A DNA stretch of 64,000 nucleotides, from contig MHAY01000071.1 of NCBI GenBank assembly GCA_001804705.1, forward strand, positions 46,857 to 110,856, given 5' to 3'. This DNA comes from Ignavibacteria bacterium RIFOXYC2_FULL_35_21 (GTDB lineage: Bacteria; Bacteroidota; Ignavibacteria; Kapaibacteriales; UBA2268). Numbering within the stretch: position 1 is the first letter of the stretch; each line of letters opens with the position of its first letter. The position numbers and the translations under genes were made by a program. Below are positions 51,558 to 60,020 of the stretch, piece by piece. The notes beneath the pieces were generated by a model. The model did not search any database, was not told where the DNA came from, and saw nothing but the letters and a program-made list of their open reading frames with translations.

Positions 51558-53570
51558 TTACTTTTCAATATTATCAAGCAAAATCTCTGCTACATCCTGA
51601 ACATGAATTTTGTCTTCGAGATTCAGATGTTTCACACCATCAGTCAGCATTGTCAAACAGAATGGACAATTAGCCGCGATAGAATCAGTACCCAATGAAA
51701 CTAATTCTTCAGTCCGCTCAATATTAACACGTTTACCTTTCGTTTCTTCCATGAACATCTGTCCGCCGCCTGCACCACAACACAATCCCTTCGAATGATG
51801 CCTGTGTGCTTCCTTAATTTCAAATCCTTTGATTGACTCAATTATTTCCCTCGGCTTATCATAAATATTATTATATCTACCAAGGTAGCAGGAATCATGG
51901 TAGCCTATTTTCTTGACTTCATTTCCATTCTTAAACTTGAATTTATTTTGTTTGATTAGGCCTAGCAAAAATTCAGTATGATGAATGACTTCATAATTAG
52001 CTGCAAAGTCAGGATATTCGTTTTTAAACGTATTAAAGCAGTGTGGACATATCGTAACGATTTTTTTCACTTTATAATTGTTCAATGTTTCGATGTTGGA
52101 TTTAACAAGCATGTCAGCAAGATACTCGTTGCCTGTTCTCCTAGCAGGGTCTCCGTTACATTTTTCTTCATTACCAAGAATGCTGAAATTTATTCCTGCA
52201 ATTTTCATTAGCTCTGCAAAAGCACGAGATATTTTGATCGCCCTGTCATCAAAGCTTCCTGCACAGCCAACCCAGAATAAAACATCGAAGTCAGGATTTT
52301 CGGCACAGGTCTTTATATCTAAACCCGAAGCCCAATCAGTTCTTTGTGAAGGTGAAAATGCCCATGGAGAGCCGTTATTTTCGAGATTTGAAAATGCCGT
52401 TTGCAATTCCGATGGAAAGTTCGATTCCATCATAACAAGAGAACGCCTCATTCCTACGATTGCAGGAATATGCTCGATAGTTATAGGACATTCAGTCATA
52501 CAAGCACCACAGGTTGTGCATTGCCAAAGGGCTTCAATATTTTCATAATCACCGACAAACTTTTTATTCAATATTTCATTTTCTTTTTCTGTCAAATCAA
52601 CTTTTCCTTCTGATGATTTCATCTGTTTTTTCATAATTGGTGCTTTGTCTAAAGTCCTGTGCCTGATTTGAACGATAATATCTCGTGGACTTAGTTCCTT
52701 ACCAGTGATATGAGCGGGACAAACACTGTCGCATCTCCCGCAATGTGTGCAGGAATAACTATCAAGAACTGATTTCCATGACAAGTCTTCAAAGTCAACT
52801 ACACCAAATTTTTCAACACCTTCTTTTTCAAAATCTATCCTATCAACTTTATTAGTTGGTTCATAATTTGAAAAATATACATTAGGAATAGAAGTGTAAA
52901 CATGAAAATGTTTTGAAAAGGGTAAATAATTAGCAAATGCAAGAATGATAATTATATGTACCCACCAACTGATATGATATGTTAAGTTCACCCATGAATC
53001 AGGCAGGATTCTGCTTATAAAAACTGATACAGGGTGCATCCATTCATGCGAGGGATACCAAAAATTCATCGTTGAATTATAAAATAACAATGCTGTAACG
53101 ATAAAGAAAATTGATAATAGCACTATAAGTGCATCTTTAAATTCTCCTGAATCGCCCTTCAGTCTTTCAACTCTGATAATGAATCTTCTTATTAAAGAAA
53201 TTATGACCGATACAAAAACTATAAGGCAGAAAATCTCAGTTGAAATAGTTATAACCGGATATAATGTCCCAAACCACAACAATGAAAATTTTGGATAAAT
53301 ACCCTGAATCACAGCCTCAGCCGCCGAAAACAGAAGCATTAAAAATCCCCAGAATATTCCTGCATGGATTATTCCCGCAACTCTGAATCTGAAAATTTTG
53401 CTTTGTCCAATAGCAACTTTTAACATGTGGGCAATTCTTTTCCACGGGTTGCTGCTCCTGTTCTCAGGTTGTGCAAGTTTTAGATAAGAGAGCAACCGGA
53501 GTAAGTTCCGTAGAAAAATTGATATAGATGCTATAAGAATGACAATGAATATTATTTGTTTTAATTCCAT
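51558..53570 (-). CDS. Membrane-bound heterodisulfide-reductase-like (Fe-S)-binding oxidoreductase
   Basis: This 670-residue protein fuses an N-terminal NarI-like membrane domain with about six helices (about 1-230) to a cytoplasmic Fe-S domain. The two 4Fe-4S motifs are CTHCGRCDSVCP and CTTCGACMTECP. Two CCG domains follow (HVIHHT... and HDSCYLGRY, GLCCGAGGG), as in HdrD, GlpC and related proteins. Homologues pass electrons between a soluble donor, often an electron-transfer flavoprotein or lactate/acyl-CoA enzyme, and the quinone pool. No etf genes are nearby. It converges on the aldehyde dehydrogenase gene with a 7-bp gap. Confidence 0.9.
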   Translation of the reverse strand: MELKQIIFIVILIASISIFLRNLLRLLSYLKLAQPENRSSNPWKRIAHMLKVAIGQSKIFRFRVAGIIHAGIFWGFLMLLFSAAEAVIQGIYPKFSLLWFGTLYPVITISTEIFCLIVFVSVIISLIRRFIIRVERLKGDSGEFKDALIVLLSIFFIVTALLFYNSTMNFWYPSHEWMHPVSVFISRILPDSWVNLTYHISWWVHIIIILAFANYLPFSKHFHVYTSIPNVYFSNYEPTNKVDRIDFEKEGVEKFGVVDFEDLSWKSVLDSYSCTHCGRCDSVCPAHITGKELSPRDIIVQIRHRTLDKAPIMKKQMKSSEGKVDLTEKENEILNKKFVGDYENIEALWQCTTCGACMTECPITIEHIPAIVGMRRSLVMMESNFPSELQTAFSNLENNGSPWAFSPSQRTDWASGLDIKTCAENPDFDVLFWVGCAGSFDDRAIKISRAFAELMKIAGINFSILGNEEKCNGDPARRTGNEYLADMLVKSNIETLNNYKVKKIVTICPHCFNTFKNEYPDFAANYEVIHHTEFLLGLIKQNKFKFKNGNEVKKIGYHDSCYLGRYNNIYDKPREIIESIKGFEIKEAHRHHSKGLCCGAGGGQMFMEETKGKRVNIERTEELVSLGTDSIAANCPFCLTMLTDGVKHLNLEDKIHVQDVAEILLDNIEK

Positions 53571-53823
53571 AACTGCAATTTATATTTTAATAAACTCGCT
53601 GAACATTGATAAATAACAGCTTTTTAATTTAGAACAAAGATAAAAAAAAAATTATTATTCCAAACTTATTATGTAACCGTGTGTTGTAAAAAATTTAATT
53701 ATTTTATTTTTCCTCTTAATTTGAAATCCAATTTGATTTTCTGATAATTTTCATTATTTTTGAATTTAACCATTTGGTTAAATTATTTAGTTAAATATTC
53801 GGAAAACTTATTAGAATCTAAAT

Positions 53824-54747
53824 ATGCCGGTTGTTGAAGTAAGAGGATTGACTAAAAAGTATGGTAAGAAAACTGCCATAAGCTCTCTGTCTTTCGATGT
53901 AAATGAGGGTGAAATTTTTGGTTTTATAGGACCCGATGGTGCGGGTAAAACTACTCTTTTCAGAATACTTACTACTCTCTTGCTTCCAAATGAAGGTAAA
54001 GCGAATGTTCTTGGTAAGGATGTAGTCAAAGATTACAAATATCTCAGAAAACACTTGGGTTATATGCCAGGTAGGTTTTCACTTTATATGGACCTTACAG
54101 TTGAAGAAAATCTGAAATTTTTTGCATCAATTTTCGGTGCAACAATTGAAGAAAATTATTATTTAATAAAAGATATATATTCTCAGATTGAACCTTTCAA
54201 AAACAGGCGGGCAGGCAATCTGTCAGGAGGAATGAAACAAAAACTTGCTTTGTCCTGTGCATTAATCCACAAACCTCTGCTTCTCGTTCTGGATGAACCA
54301 ACCACGGGAGTTGATGCCGTCTCGAGAAAAGAATTTTGGGAAATGCTGAAAAGACTAAAAGAGCAGGGAATAACAATCATTGTATCGACACCATATATGG
54401 ACGAAGCTGTTTTGTGCGATAAAATTGCATTAATACAAAATGGTTCAATACTGGATATTGATACTCCAAATGATATTGTATCAAAATTCAAGAATAAATT
54501 ATTTTCAATAAAAACATATAATAAATACCTTGCAATCAAATCCCTTGAATCTTATGAATACAAGAACTCAGTCTATCCTTTCGGTGATTCAATTCACTAT
54601 TCGGATAAACGTGATAATACCGACAATGATGTATTGATTCAATTTTTGCAGTTATGCGGAATTAATGATTGTGAAGTTAATGTTATTGATGCCGGTATTG
54701 AAGATGTGTTCATGTTTTTAATGAAGGAAAAAAGACATGAACAATAA
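53824..54747 (+). CDS. ABC-2 exporter ATP-binding protein, first of two
   Basis: This 307-residue ATPase has Walker A GPDGAGKTT, signature LSGGMKQKLALS, Walker B LLVLDEPTTGVD, and the H-loop STPYMDEA (His replaced by Pro-Tyr, like several export ABC ATPases). The C-terminal 80 residues are an extra domain. It overlaps the next ATPase gene by 11 bp and so is translated with it. Two ATPases followed by a permease match the YbhF/YhhJ-type layout. In those systems the first two are one fused protein. The lack of an HlyD-type adaptor gene upstream is unusual. Confidence 0.9.
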   Translation: MPVVEVRGLTKKYGKKTAISSLSFDVNEGEIFGFIGPDGAGKTTLFRILTTLLLPNEGKANVLGKDVVKDYKYLRKHLGYMPGRFSLYMDLTVEENLKFFASIFGATIEENYYLIKDIYSQIEPFKNRRAGNLSGGMKQKLALSCALIHKPLLLVLDEPTTGVDAVSRKEFWEMLKRLKEQGITIIVSTPYMDEAVLCDKIALIQNGSILDIDTPNDIVSKFKNKLFSIKTYNKYLAIKSLESYEYKNSVYPFGDSIHYSDKRDNTDNDVLIQFLQLCGINDCEVNVIDAGIEDVFMFLMKEKRHEQ

Positions 54748-55483
54748 TAAAAAAGTAATTGAAGTAACAAACTTAACAAGAAAGTTCGGAAAATTCACCG
54801 CTGTGGATAGCATAAGCTTTGATGTTTATGAAGGTGAGATATTTGGTTTTCTCGGAGCTAATGGGGCAGGAAAAACTACTGCAATAAAAATGCTCATCGG
54901 ATTACTAGCACCTACTTCAGGCAAGGCAACAGTTGCAGGTTGTGATGTATATAAACAATCGGAACAAATAAAAAAAAGCATTGGGTATATGAGTCAGAAA
55001 TTTTCCTTGTATGAGGATCTGACTATTGCTGAAAATATTAGTTTTTATGCAGGTATTTACGGATTAACCGACGGCCAGATTTCTGAAAAAACAGATTTAC
55101 TTCTTAAAAAATTAAACCTTGAAAATTCGAGAAATGAGTTAATAAAATCTCTTCCGCTTGGCTGGAAACAGAAGCTGGCTTTTTCTGTTGCAATAATACA
55201 CGGCCCGAGTATTGTTTTTCTGGATGAGCCTACAGGTGGTGTTGACCCTATCACACGCCGTCAATTCTGGAATCTGATATATGAAGCTGCAGATAACAAA
55301 AAAACAATATTTGTTACAACGCATTATATGGACGAGGCTGAATATTGCGACAGGGTGTCAATTATGGTGGATGGAAAGATTGAAGCCCTCGACTCTCCTA
55401 CAAATCTAAAATCGAAGTATGACTCATATACAATGAATGATGTGTTTATCCAGCTTGCAAGAAAAAATCAGGTGCAGGGATGA
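54737..55483 (+). CDS. ABC-2 exporter ATP-binding protein, second of two
   Basis: This 248-residue ATPase has Walker A GANGAGKTT, LIKSLPLGWKQKLAFSVAI for the signature region, Walker B IVFLDEPTGGVDP, and the H-loop TTHYMDEAEYCD. The LSGG consensus is replaced by LPLG. It overlaps the first ATPase gene by 11 bp and the permease gene by 4 bp (ATGA), so all three are likely translationally coupled. It probably forms an ATPase heterodimer with the first gene product. Confidence 0.9.
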   Translation: MNNNKKVIEVTNLTRKFGKFTAVDSISFDVYEGEIFGFLGANGAGKTTAIKMLIGLLAPTSGKATVAGCDVYKQSEQIKKSIGYMSQKFSLYEDLTIAENISFYAGIYGLTDGQISEKTDLLLKKLNLENSRNELIKSLPLGWKQKLAFSVAIIHGPSIVFLDEPTGGVDPITRRQFWNLIYEAADNKKTIFVTTHYMDEAEYCDRVSIMVDGKIEALDSPTNLKSKYDSYTMNDVFIQLARKNQVQG

Positions 55484-56589
55484 GAACGTTTGCAAATTTC
55501 ATATTGAAAGAAATTTATCATATAACGAGGGATTGGAGGTCTCTGCTTGTTTTAATTTGTATTCCGGTTATCCAGCTTTTTCTCTTTGGATATGCAATCC
55601 GTACTGAATTGAATGAAGCAGAAATTGGAATTATAGACCGGTCAAAGGATTACATAACGCAGGAAATAACAAACAAGCTGATTTCATCAGGCTATTTTAA
55701 GCTCAATGCTTATGTAGAAAATGAAAAACAAATTGAACATCTGTTCAAAAATGGTACAGTTAAAGAGGTTATAATTTTCGAACCTCACTTCGCTACAAAG
55801 TTAGAGAAAGAAGGTAAAGCATCGGTGATGTTAATTGCCGATGCAAGCAATCCGAACATTGCTACTCTTGTTACATCTTATACTTCATCAATTATAAGGA
55901 CATATCAGCTTGAATTAAATTCTAAATCAATAAAAGCTAATACAATCATAATACCTGAAGTGAAAATGCTTTTTAATCCTGAATTAAAGAGCGTTTTTAT
56001 GTTCGTTCCCGGATTAATCGCATTGATTCTTATGCTTGTTTCTGCTTTAATGACTTCAATAACAATTACACGTGAAAAAGAAATGGGGAGTATGGAAGTT
56101 TTGCTTGTTTCACCATTGAAACCTCAAATGATAGTTATAGGTAAAGTTGTTCCTTATGTAGTAATTTCATTTTTCAATTCGATGACAGTACTTGCCCTTT
56201 CTATTTTAATATTCCGTATTCCGTTTGAAGGAAGTTTTTTGCTCTTTACCCTTGAAAGCATATTATTTATTATTACCGCCTTGTCGCTTGGTATTCTGAT
56301 TTCAACAATTGCAAATTCACAACTTGTGGCTATGATAATGTCTTTGGGTGGCTTGCTGATGCCTTCAGTTCTTCTGTCAGGCTTCATTTATCCTGTAGAA
56401 AACATGCCCTTAATACTGCAGTGGCTGAGCTATTTGATACCTGCTAAATGGTTTTTAATCATATTGAAAGGAATTATGCTCAAAGGATTGGGTATCGAGC
56501 ATCTCTGGAAAGAAACACTTATCTTAATGGGAATGGCAATCTTTTTCCTTGCAGTCAGCACAAGAAAATTGAAAATAAGATTAGAGTAA
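55480..56589 (+). CDS. ABC-2-type transporter permease (YhhJ/YbhR-like)
   Basis: This 369-residue protein has an N-terminal membrane helix, a periplasmic domain of about 150 residues, and five or six helices at the C-terminus with TITREKEMGSMEVLLVSPLKPQMIVIGKVVPYV (the ABC2 hallmark) and LSGFIYPVENMP. Only one permease gene is present, whereas the best-known homologous operons carry two plus a membrane-fusion protein. It may work as a homodimer. Likely cargo is a lipid, drug or polymer; unknown. Confidence 0.9.
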   Translation: MRTFANFILKEIYHITRDWRSLLVLICIPVIQLFLFGYAIRTELNEAEIGIIDRSKDYITQEITNKLISSGYFKLNAYVENEKQIEHLFKNGTVKEVIIFEPHFATKLEKEGKASVMLIADASNPNIATLVTSYTSSIIRTYQLELNSKSIKANTIIIPEVKMLFNPELKSVFMFVPGLIALILMLVSALMTSITITREKEMGSMEVLLVSPLKPQMIVIGKVVPYVVISFFNSMTVLALSILIFRIPFEGSFLLFTLESILFIITALSLGILISTIANSQLVAMIMSLGGLLMPSVLLSGFIYPVENMPLILQWLSYLIPAKWFLIILKGIMLKGLGIEHLWKETLILMGMAIFFLAVSTRKLKIRLE

Positions 56590-56601
56590 AATGCTTGTAA
56601 T

Positions 56602-57210
56602 TTATTTGATTTGTTTTAGTAAGAATTTTTTAAAATTATTTAAATATTGATGATTCAAGTCCCAAAATTCTGGATTATCAAAAAACCAATCATATTTATT
56701 TTTCATTCTTTCTTCAATTTTATTACTTTTAGGAAAAGCATTAATATATGAATACATTTTTGATTTTCGATCAAGAGAATTATAAATACATATCCCTTTG
56801 GAATTTTTGCGTTGAGAAATACATTTTTCATAAGATTCAAAACAATTGAGTAATATTTTATGTTTTGGATTTATTATTTTTTCAAGAAGCAATTCAAAAT
56901 CACCATCATCGGCATTATTGGGAAATAAGAAGCATTCAAAATTTACATCCAGTTCTTTTTGCTTTGATTCTAAATATTGTTTTCTTTTTGAATAACTTCC
57001 TTTATTAAGTTTATCATCTGCATCGAAAATTATTATATTTTTTATTCCTTGATCAGTATTTTCTTTAAATTTAATCCGTACCAAATGAAGGTTTGTGTAT
57101 CCATTCGTAGAATCTATCTGAGGAACTGGTAGGTTTATATTTTTTAAATAAACTTTGATAAAATTACCAACTTTAGTGTCAACTTTATCTTCAATAAATA
57201 TATGTACCAT
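56602..57210 (-). CDS. TOPRIM-fold (DUF3226-like) putative nuclease of a two-gene ATPase module
   Basis: The 202-residue protein has the TOPRIM acidic set: E7 near the N-terminus (VHIFIEDKVD), D63 and D65 (NIIIFDADDKLN), and D101-D104 (FLFPNNADDGDFELLLEKI). The FPNNxDDGDFE block is typical of DUF3226-type proteins encoded beside AAA ATPases. TOPRIM folds cut or bind nucleic acids with Mg2+. The gene lies 3 bp after the ATPase gene on the same strand. The pair resembles an OLD-family nuclease split over two polypeptides, as in PARIS-like defence systems. Defence is inferred from the pairing; the region is more AT-rich than its neighbours. Confidence 0.8.
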   Translation of the reverse strand: MVHIFIEDKVDTKVGNFIKVYLKNINLPVPQIDSTNGYTNLHLVRIKFKENTDQGIKNIIIFDADDKLNKGSYSKRKQYLESKQKELDVNFECFLFPNNADDGDFELLLEKIINPKHKILLNCFESYEKCISQRKNSKGICIYNSLDRKSKMYSYINAFPKSNKIEERMKNKYDWFFDNPEFWDLNHQYLNNFKKFLLKQIK

Positions 57211-57213
57211 TAC

Positions 57214-58293
57214 TTACCTAATTTCAATGCCTTGTTCAAGTGAAAATTCAAATTGTTCAAAATTATAAACATACGATTTAATTGAATCATCTGGCAATCT
57301 TCTTAATGTAATACTTCTAACACGATTTTTAGAAGATTTATCTTCATTTTCTTCAATTGCTGATTTTAGAAATTTTAGGGTATCCAGGTTATGTGAAGTA
57401 ACAAAAACTTGAATATTATTCTTTTTTGATGTTTCAATAATTATCTTCCAAATATCCTTTAAGGTTGAAAAATGAAAACCGTTTTCTAATTCATCAATAA
57501 AAATAATACCATCTTTTACCTTGTATAAAGCTAAAATAATTTGTAATAATTTGATTGTACCGCTACCCTGCAGATTTAAAGGTAATAATTTATCTACCCC
57601 AATATCAACAAATATCATTCTATTTAACCCAAAAGATATATCTTTAATATTTGGTTCAATTAATTGTAGTATATTAATTATTTCATCTTTCTTTTTATTA
57701 ACTATAATATCTTCAAGTGTTTGATGTATATCATGGGAAATGCTATATTTCGGAGTTATATAAAAACCAAAGAGTTTTTCTTTATAATTTTGAGTTGGGA
57801 ATGCAATTAATTCCCTGTCTTTAAATCCTAATTTTGATTGGTAATTATTTTTATTCTTTTCAAAAATTGAGAAATTAAATAATAATTCGTTAATAACTTT
57901 TTTTTGAATGCTTGTTTCGTAGGATTGTAATTGTTTAAATTTAGCTTCATCTATTTTTTTCCCATTTTCTTTTATATATGAAGGTATTATGCTCAATTCT
58001 CTTTTAAATTTATTATTATTTAGAAAAGCTTTTAAAACTAATTTAGATTCAAAATCTAAGTTGTGAAAAATAAAACTAAAATCCTCATTACTTTCAGAAA
58101 TCAAATCTCGAAAACGATTAATGGTTTCAACTAAAGCTGCATTTGATATTCCTGTTAATAAAAATAATGCCTCTAAGACAGTAGTCTTGCAAGAATTATT
58201 CTTTCCTACAAGTAAATTTATATCTCCAAAGCCATCAATTTTTAAGTGTTTAATGCCCCTGAAACCTGTTATTTCTAAATTATTATAATACAT
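57214..58293 (-). CDS. OLD/AAA_15-like ATPase of a two-gene module
   Basis: This 359-residue ABC-like ATPase has N-terminal LEITGFRGIKHLKIDGFGDINLLVGKNNSCKTTVLEALFLL, a coiled-coil insertion (about 90-220), signature-like LQGSGTIKLLQII, Walker B GIIFIDELENGFH and the H-loop VFVTSHNLDTL. The fold is that of OLD-family ATPases. The Walker A Gly before Lys is Cys (GKNNSCKT), which is read clearly in the DNA. Family members usually have GKNNSGKT. The substitution may alter ATP turnover, or be typical of this subgroup. It is the first gene of the pair with the TOPRIM protein. Confidence 0.86.
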   Translation of the reverse strand: MYYNNLEITGFRGIKHLKIDGFGDINLLVGKNNSCKTTVLEALFLLTGISNAALVETINRFRDLISESNEDFSFIFHNLDFESKLVLKAFLNNNKFKRELSIIPSYIKENGKKIDEAKFKQLQSYETSIQKKVINELLFNFSIFEKNKNNYQSKLGFKDRELIAFPTQNYKEKLFGFYITPKYSISHDIHQTLEDIIVNKKKDEIINILQLIEPNIKDISFGLNRMIFVDIGVDKLLPLNLQGSGTIKLLQIILALYKVKDGIIFIDELENGFHFSTLKDIWKIIIETSKKNNIQVFVTSHNLDTLKFLKSAIEENEDKSSKNRVRSITLRRLPDDSIKSYVYNFEQFEFSLEQGIEIR

Positions 58294-58409
58294 TTTATCT
58301 CAATTATTTTATTATAAGTATTTTTCTATACAAAATTTGTTCCAAAATTACAACTATTTTATATAAACTTAAAAACTTGAAATTTATTTCAAATTATAAT
58401 ATTTATCTT

Positions 58410-59168
58410 TTAATTCAATTTATTCTTTGGCAGAATATTTTCTGCTTTCAGTTTCTCGTATTTTTCTGTGATTTCAATAAGAATTTTATTTCTTACTATA
58501 TCCTTCCTTGTGAACTCAAATAATCCAACGCCATCAATACCTTTGGCTATGTATTCTACAAAGAAGGGAAACGCAACATGATTAGCATTTATATCGTATT
58601 GATGAACATCTCCCGAAATTAAAACCTTGCTGTCTACTCCCATTCGTGTAATGAACAGCATGATTTGACGTATGTCAGCATTCTGTGCTTCATCCAATAT
58701 CATCAAAGCATTGTCGAAAGTGGCTCCTCTCATATATGCGAGTGGCCTGAACTCGACTGTTTCATTTTCTATGAGTTTTTCAAGGTTTTGCTTTTTAATC
58801 ATTTTCAGCATCGAAATTTTGAAACTCTCATAATGAGGGTCAATCTTCTGCTCAATATTACCCGGCAATGCACCAAGTTTTTCACCCGCTTCCTGTATTG
58901 GTTTAGTGAAAATTATTTTTTCAAATTGATTTTCTTTCAAACTGCGGATAGCATAATAAGAATCAATAAATGTCTTGCTTGTTCCGGCGGGACCTGTGAT
59001 GATGATGACATCATGGTCATCAATCAGGTTTATAAGTTCGATTTGTTTTTCTCTTAAAATAATGTTATCGAGAGCATTTGAGGGGACGTATCTCTTTTGC
59101 TGTTCCGTATGTGAAAATGAATCAATATGTATTTGTACAGCTCTGTGATTCCTTCTTCTTTTTCCCAT
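58410..59168 (-). CDS. PhoH-like P-loop ATPase
   Basis: The ATG at 59166-59168 (MGKRRRNHRA) is preferred, because the longer frame (to 59264) overlaps the 59203 gene by 62 bp and adds residues outside the family. The product has about 252 residues. It has Walker A GPAGTSKT, Walker B ALMILDEAQNAD and the PhoH pattern RGATFDNA. The Walker A Gly preceding Lys is Ser. PhoH proteins are linked to RNA helicase and phosphate-starvation functions but their exact role is unclear. It is likely co-transcribed with the 59203 gene upstream. Confidence 0.88.
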   Translation of the reverse strand: MGKRRRNHRAVQIHIDSFSHTEQQKRYVPSNALDNIILREKQIELINLIDDHDVIIITGPAGTSKTFIDSYYAIRSLKENQFEKIIFTKPIQEAGEKLGALPGNIEQKIDPHYESFKISMLKMIKKQNLEKLIENETVEFRPLAYMRGATFDNALMILDEAQNADIRQIMLFITRMGVDSKVLISGDVHQYDINANHVAFPFFVEYIAKGIDGVGLFEFTRKDIVRNKILIEITEKYEKLKAENILPKNKLN

Positions 59169-59202
59169 AGTATCCGTTCTTGTTAAACAATTCCTAAAAA
59201 TT

Positions 59203-59880
59203 TTAGTCGTGCATTTCTTCAAGCCATTTAACCAGCCTGAAACCTTTTCCTGTACTTTGAACAATCGCTTTGCCCATCAGAACATTGTTTTCCGAATCAT
59301 AACCTGTAATTTCTACCGTTGCAATGTCAGGTTCTGTGAAATCCAAAAATTCATCAATCCATGCAGTTGAAGTGAAATCTTTTTCGCCTGATGAGTAAGC
59401 CATATCATTCGTAAATAAGTCTCCTGCTATTTTTCCATTCTGCAATTTTATGATATAGCAAGCATCATCCGATTTAATAAATTTATTATTGGTCCATTTG
59501 AAAATCCTGAATGAAACGGGACTTACGTCGGACATAGCATAATTTGTTACAAGCTCAATCTTACCGTCATTATCAATATCGCCTGCAATTTGAAGTTCTT
59601 CGATTCCCCAATCGGCATAGCAAAATTCATATTCTATGTTTTTGTCTTCCCATAGAATTTTTCTCTTGTTTTTCACTTTTTGATAAACAACAAGATGATA
59701 GTATTCACCATTATCATCAGAACGGTGCTTTTTCAGGAAAACATTTTCATTGATTCCGTCTTTGTCAAGGTCAACGTTTATATTTTTATTATAATCTTCC
59801 TGGGCGAAAATTGTAAATGAAGATAGTAATGCAATGATTGTAAAAGTTAGAAAAAGATGTATAAAATAGTTTTTATTCAT
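59203..59880 (-). CDS. Secreted protein with FG-GAP/VCBS-like repeat motifs
   Basis: This 225-residue protein has a signal peptide (NKNYFIHLFLTFTIIALLSSFTIFAQ). Two segments resemble Ca2+-binding FG-GAP/VCBS loops: NVDLDKDGINENVFLKK and IAGDIDNDGKIELVTNY. The C-terminal part is unrecognised. It is likely periplasmic or secreted, as no lipobox or sorting domain is visible. It lies 34 bp before the phoH-like gene. Confidence 0.7.
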   Translation of the reverse strand: MNKNYFIHLFLTFTIIALLSSFTIFAQEDYNKNINVDLDKDGINENVFLKKHRSDDNGEYYHLVVYQKVKNKRKILWEDKNIEYEFCYADWGIEELQIAGDIDNDGKIELVTNYAMSDVSPVSFRIFKWTNNKFIKSDDACYIIKLQNGKIAGDLFTNDMAYSSGEKDFTSTAWIDEFLDFTEPDIATVEITGYDSENNVLMGKAIVQSTGKGFRLVKWLEEMHD

Positions 59881-60020
59881 GCCACACTAAAAACTGTTAT
59901 TACAATACAAATATATATAATTTTTTTATTAGTTCAAGGATTTTTAAATGATTGTTAACTATTTTTGCTTAAATAAATGAGTAATACATTGTTCTTATTT
60001 GAATGAATTAATTATTTTCA

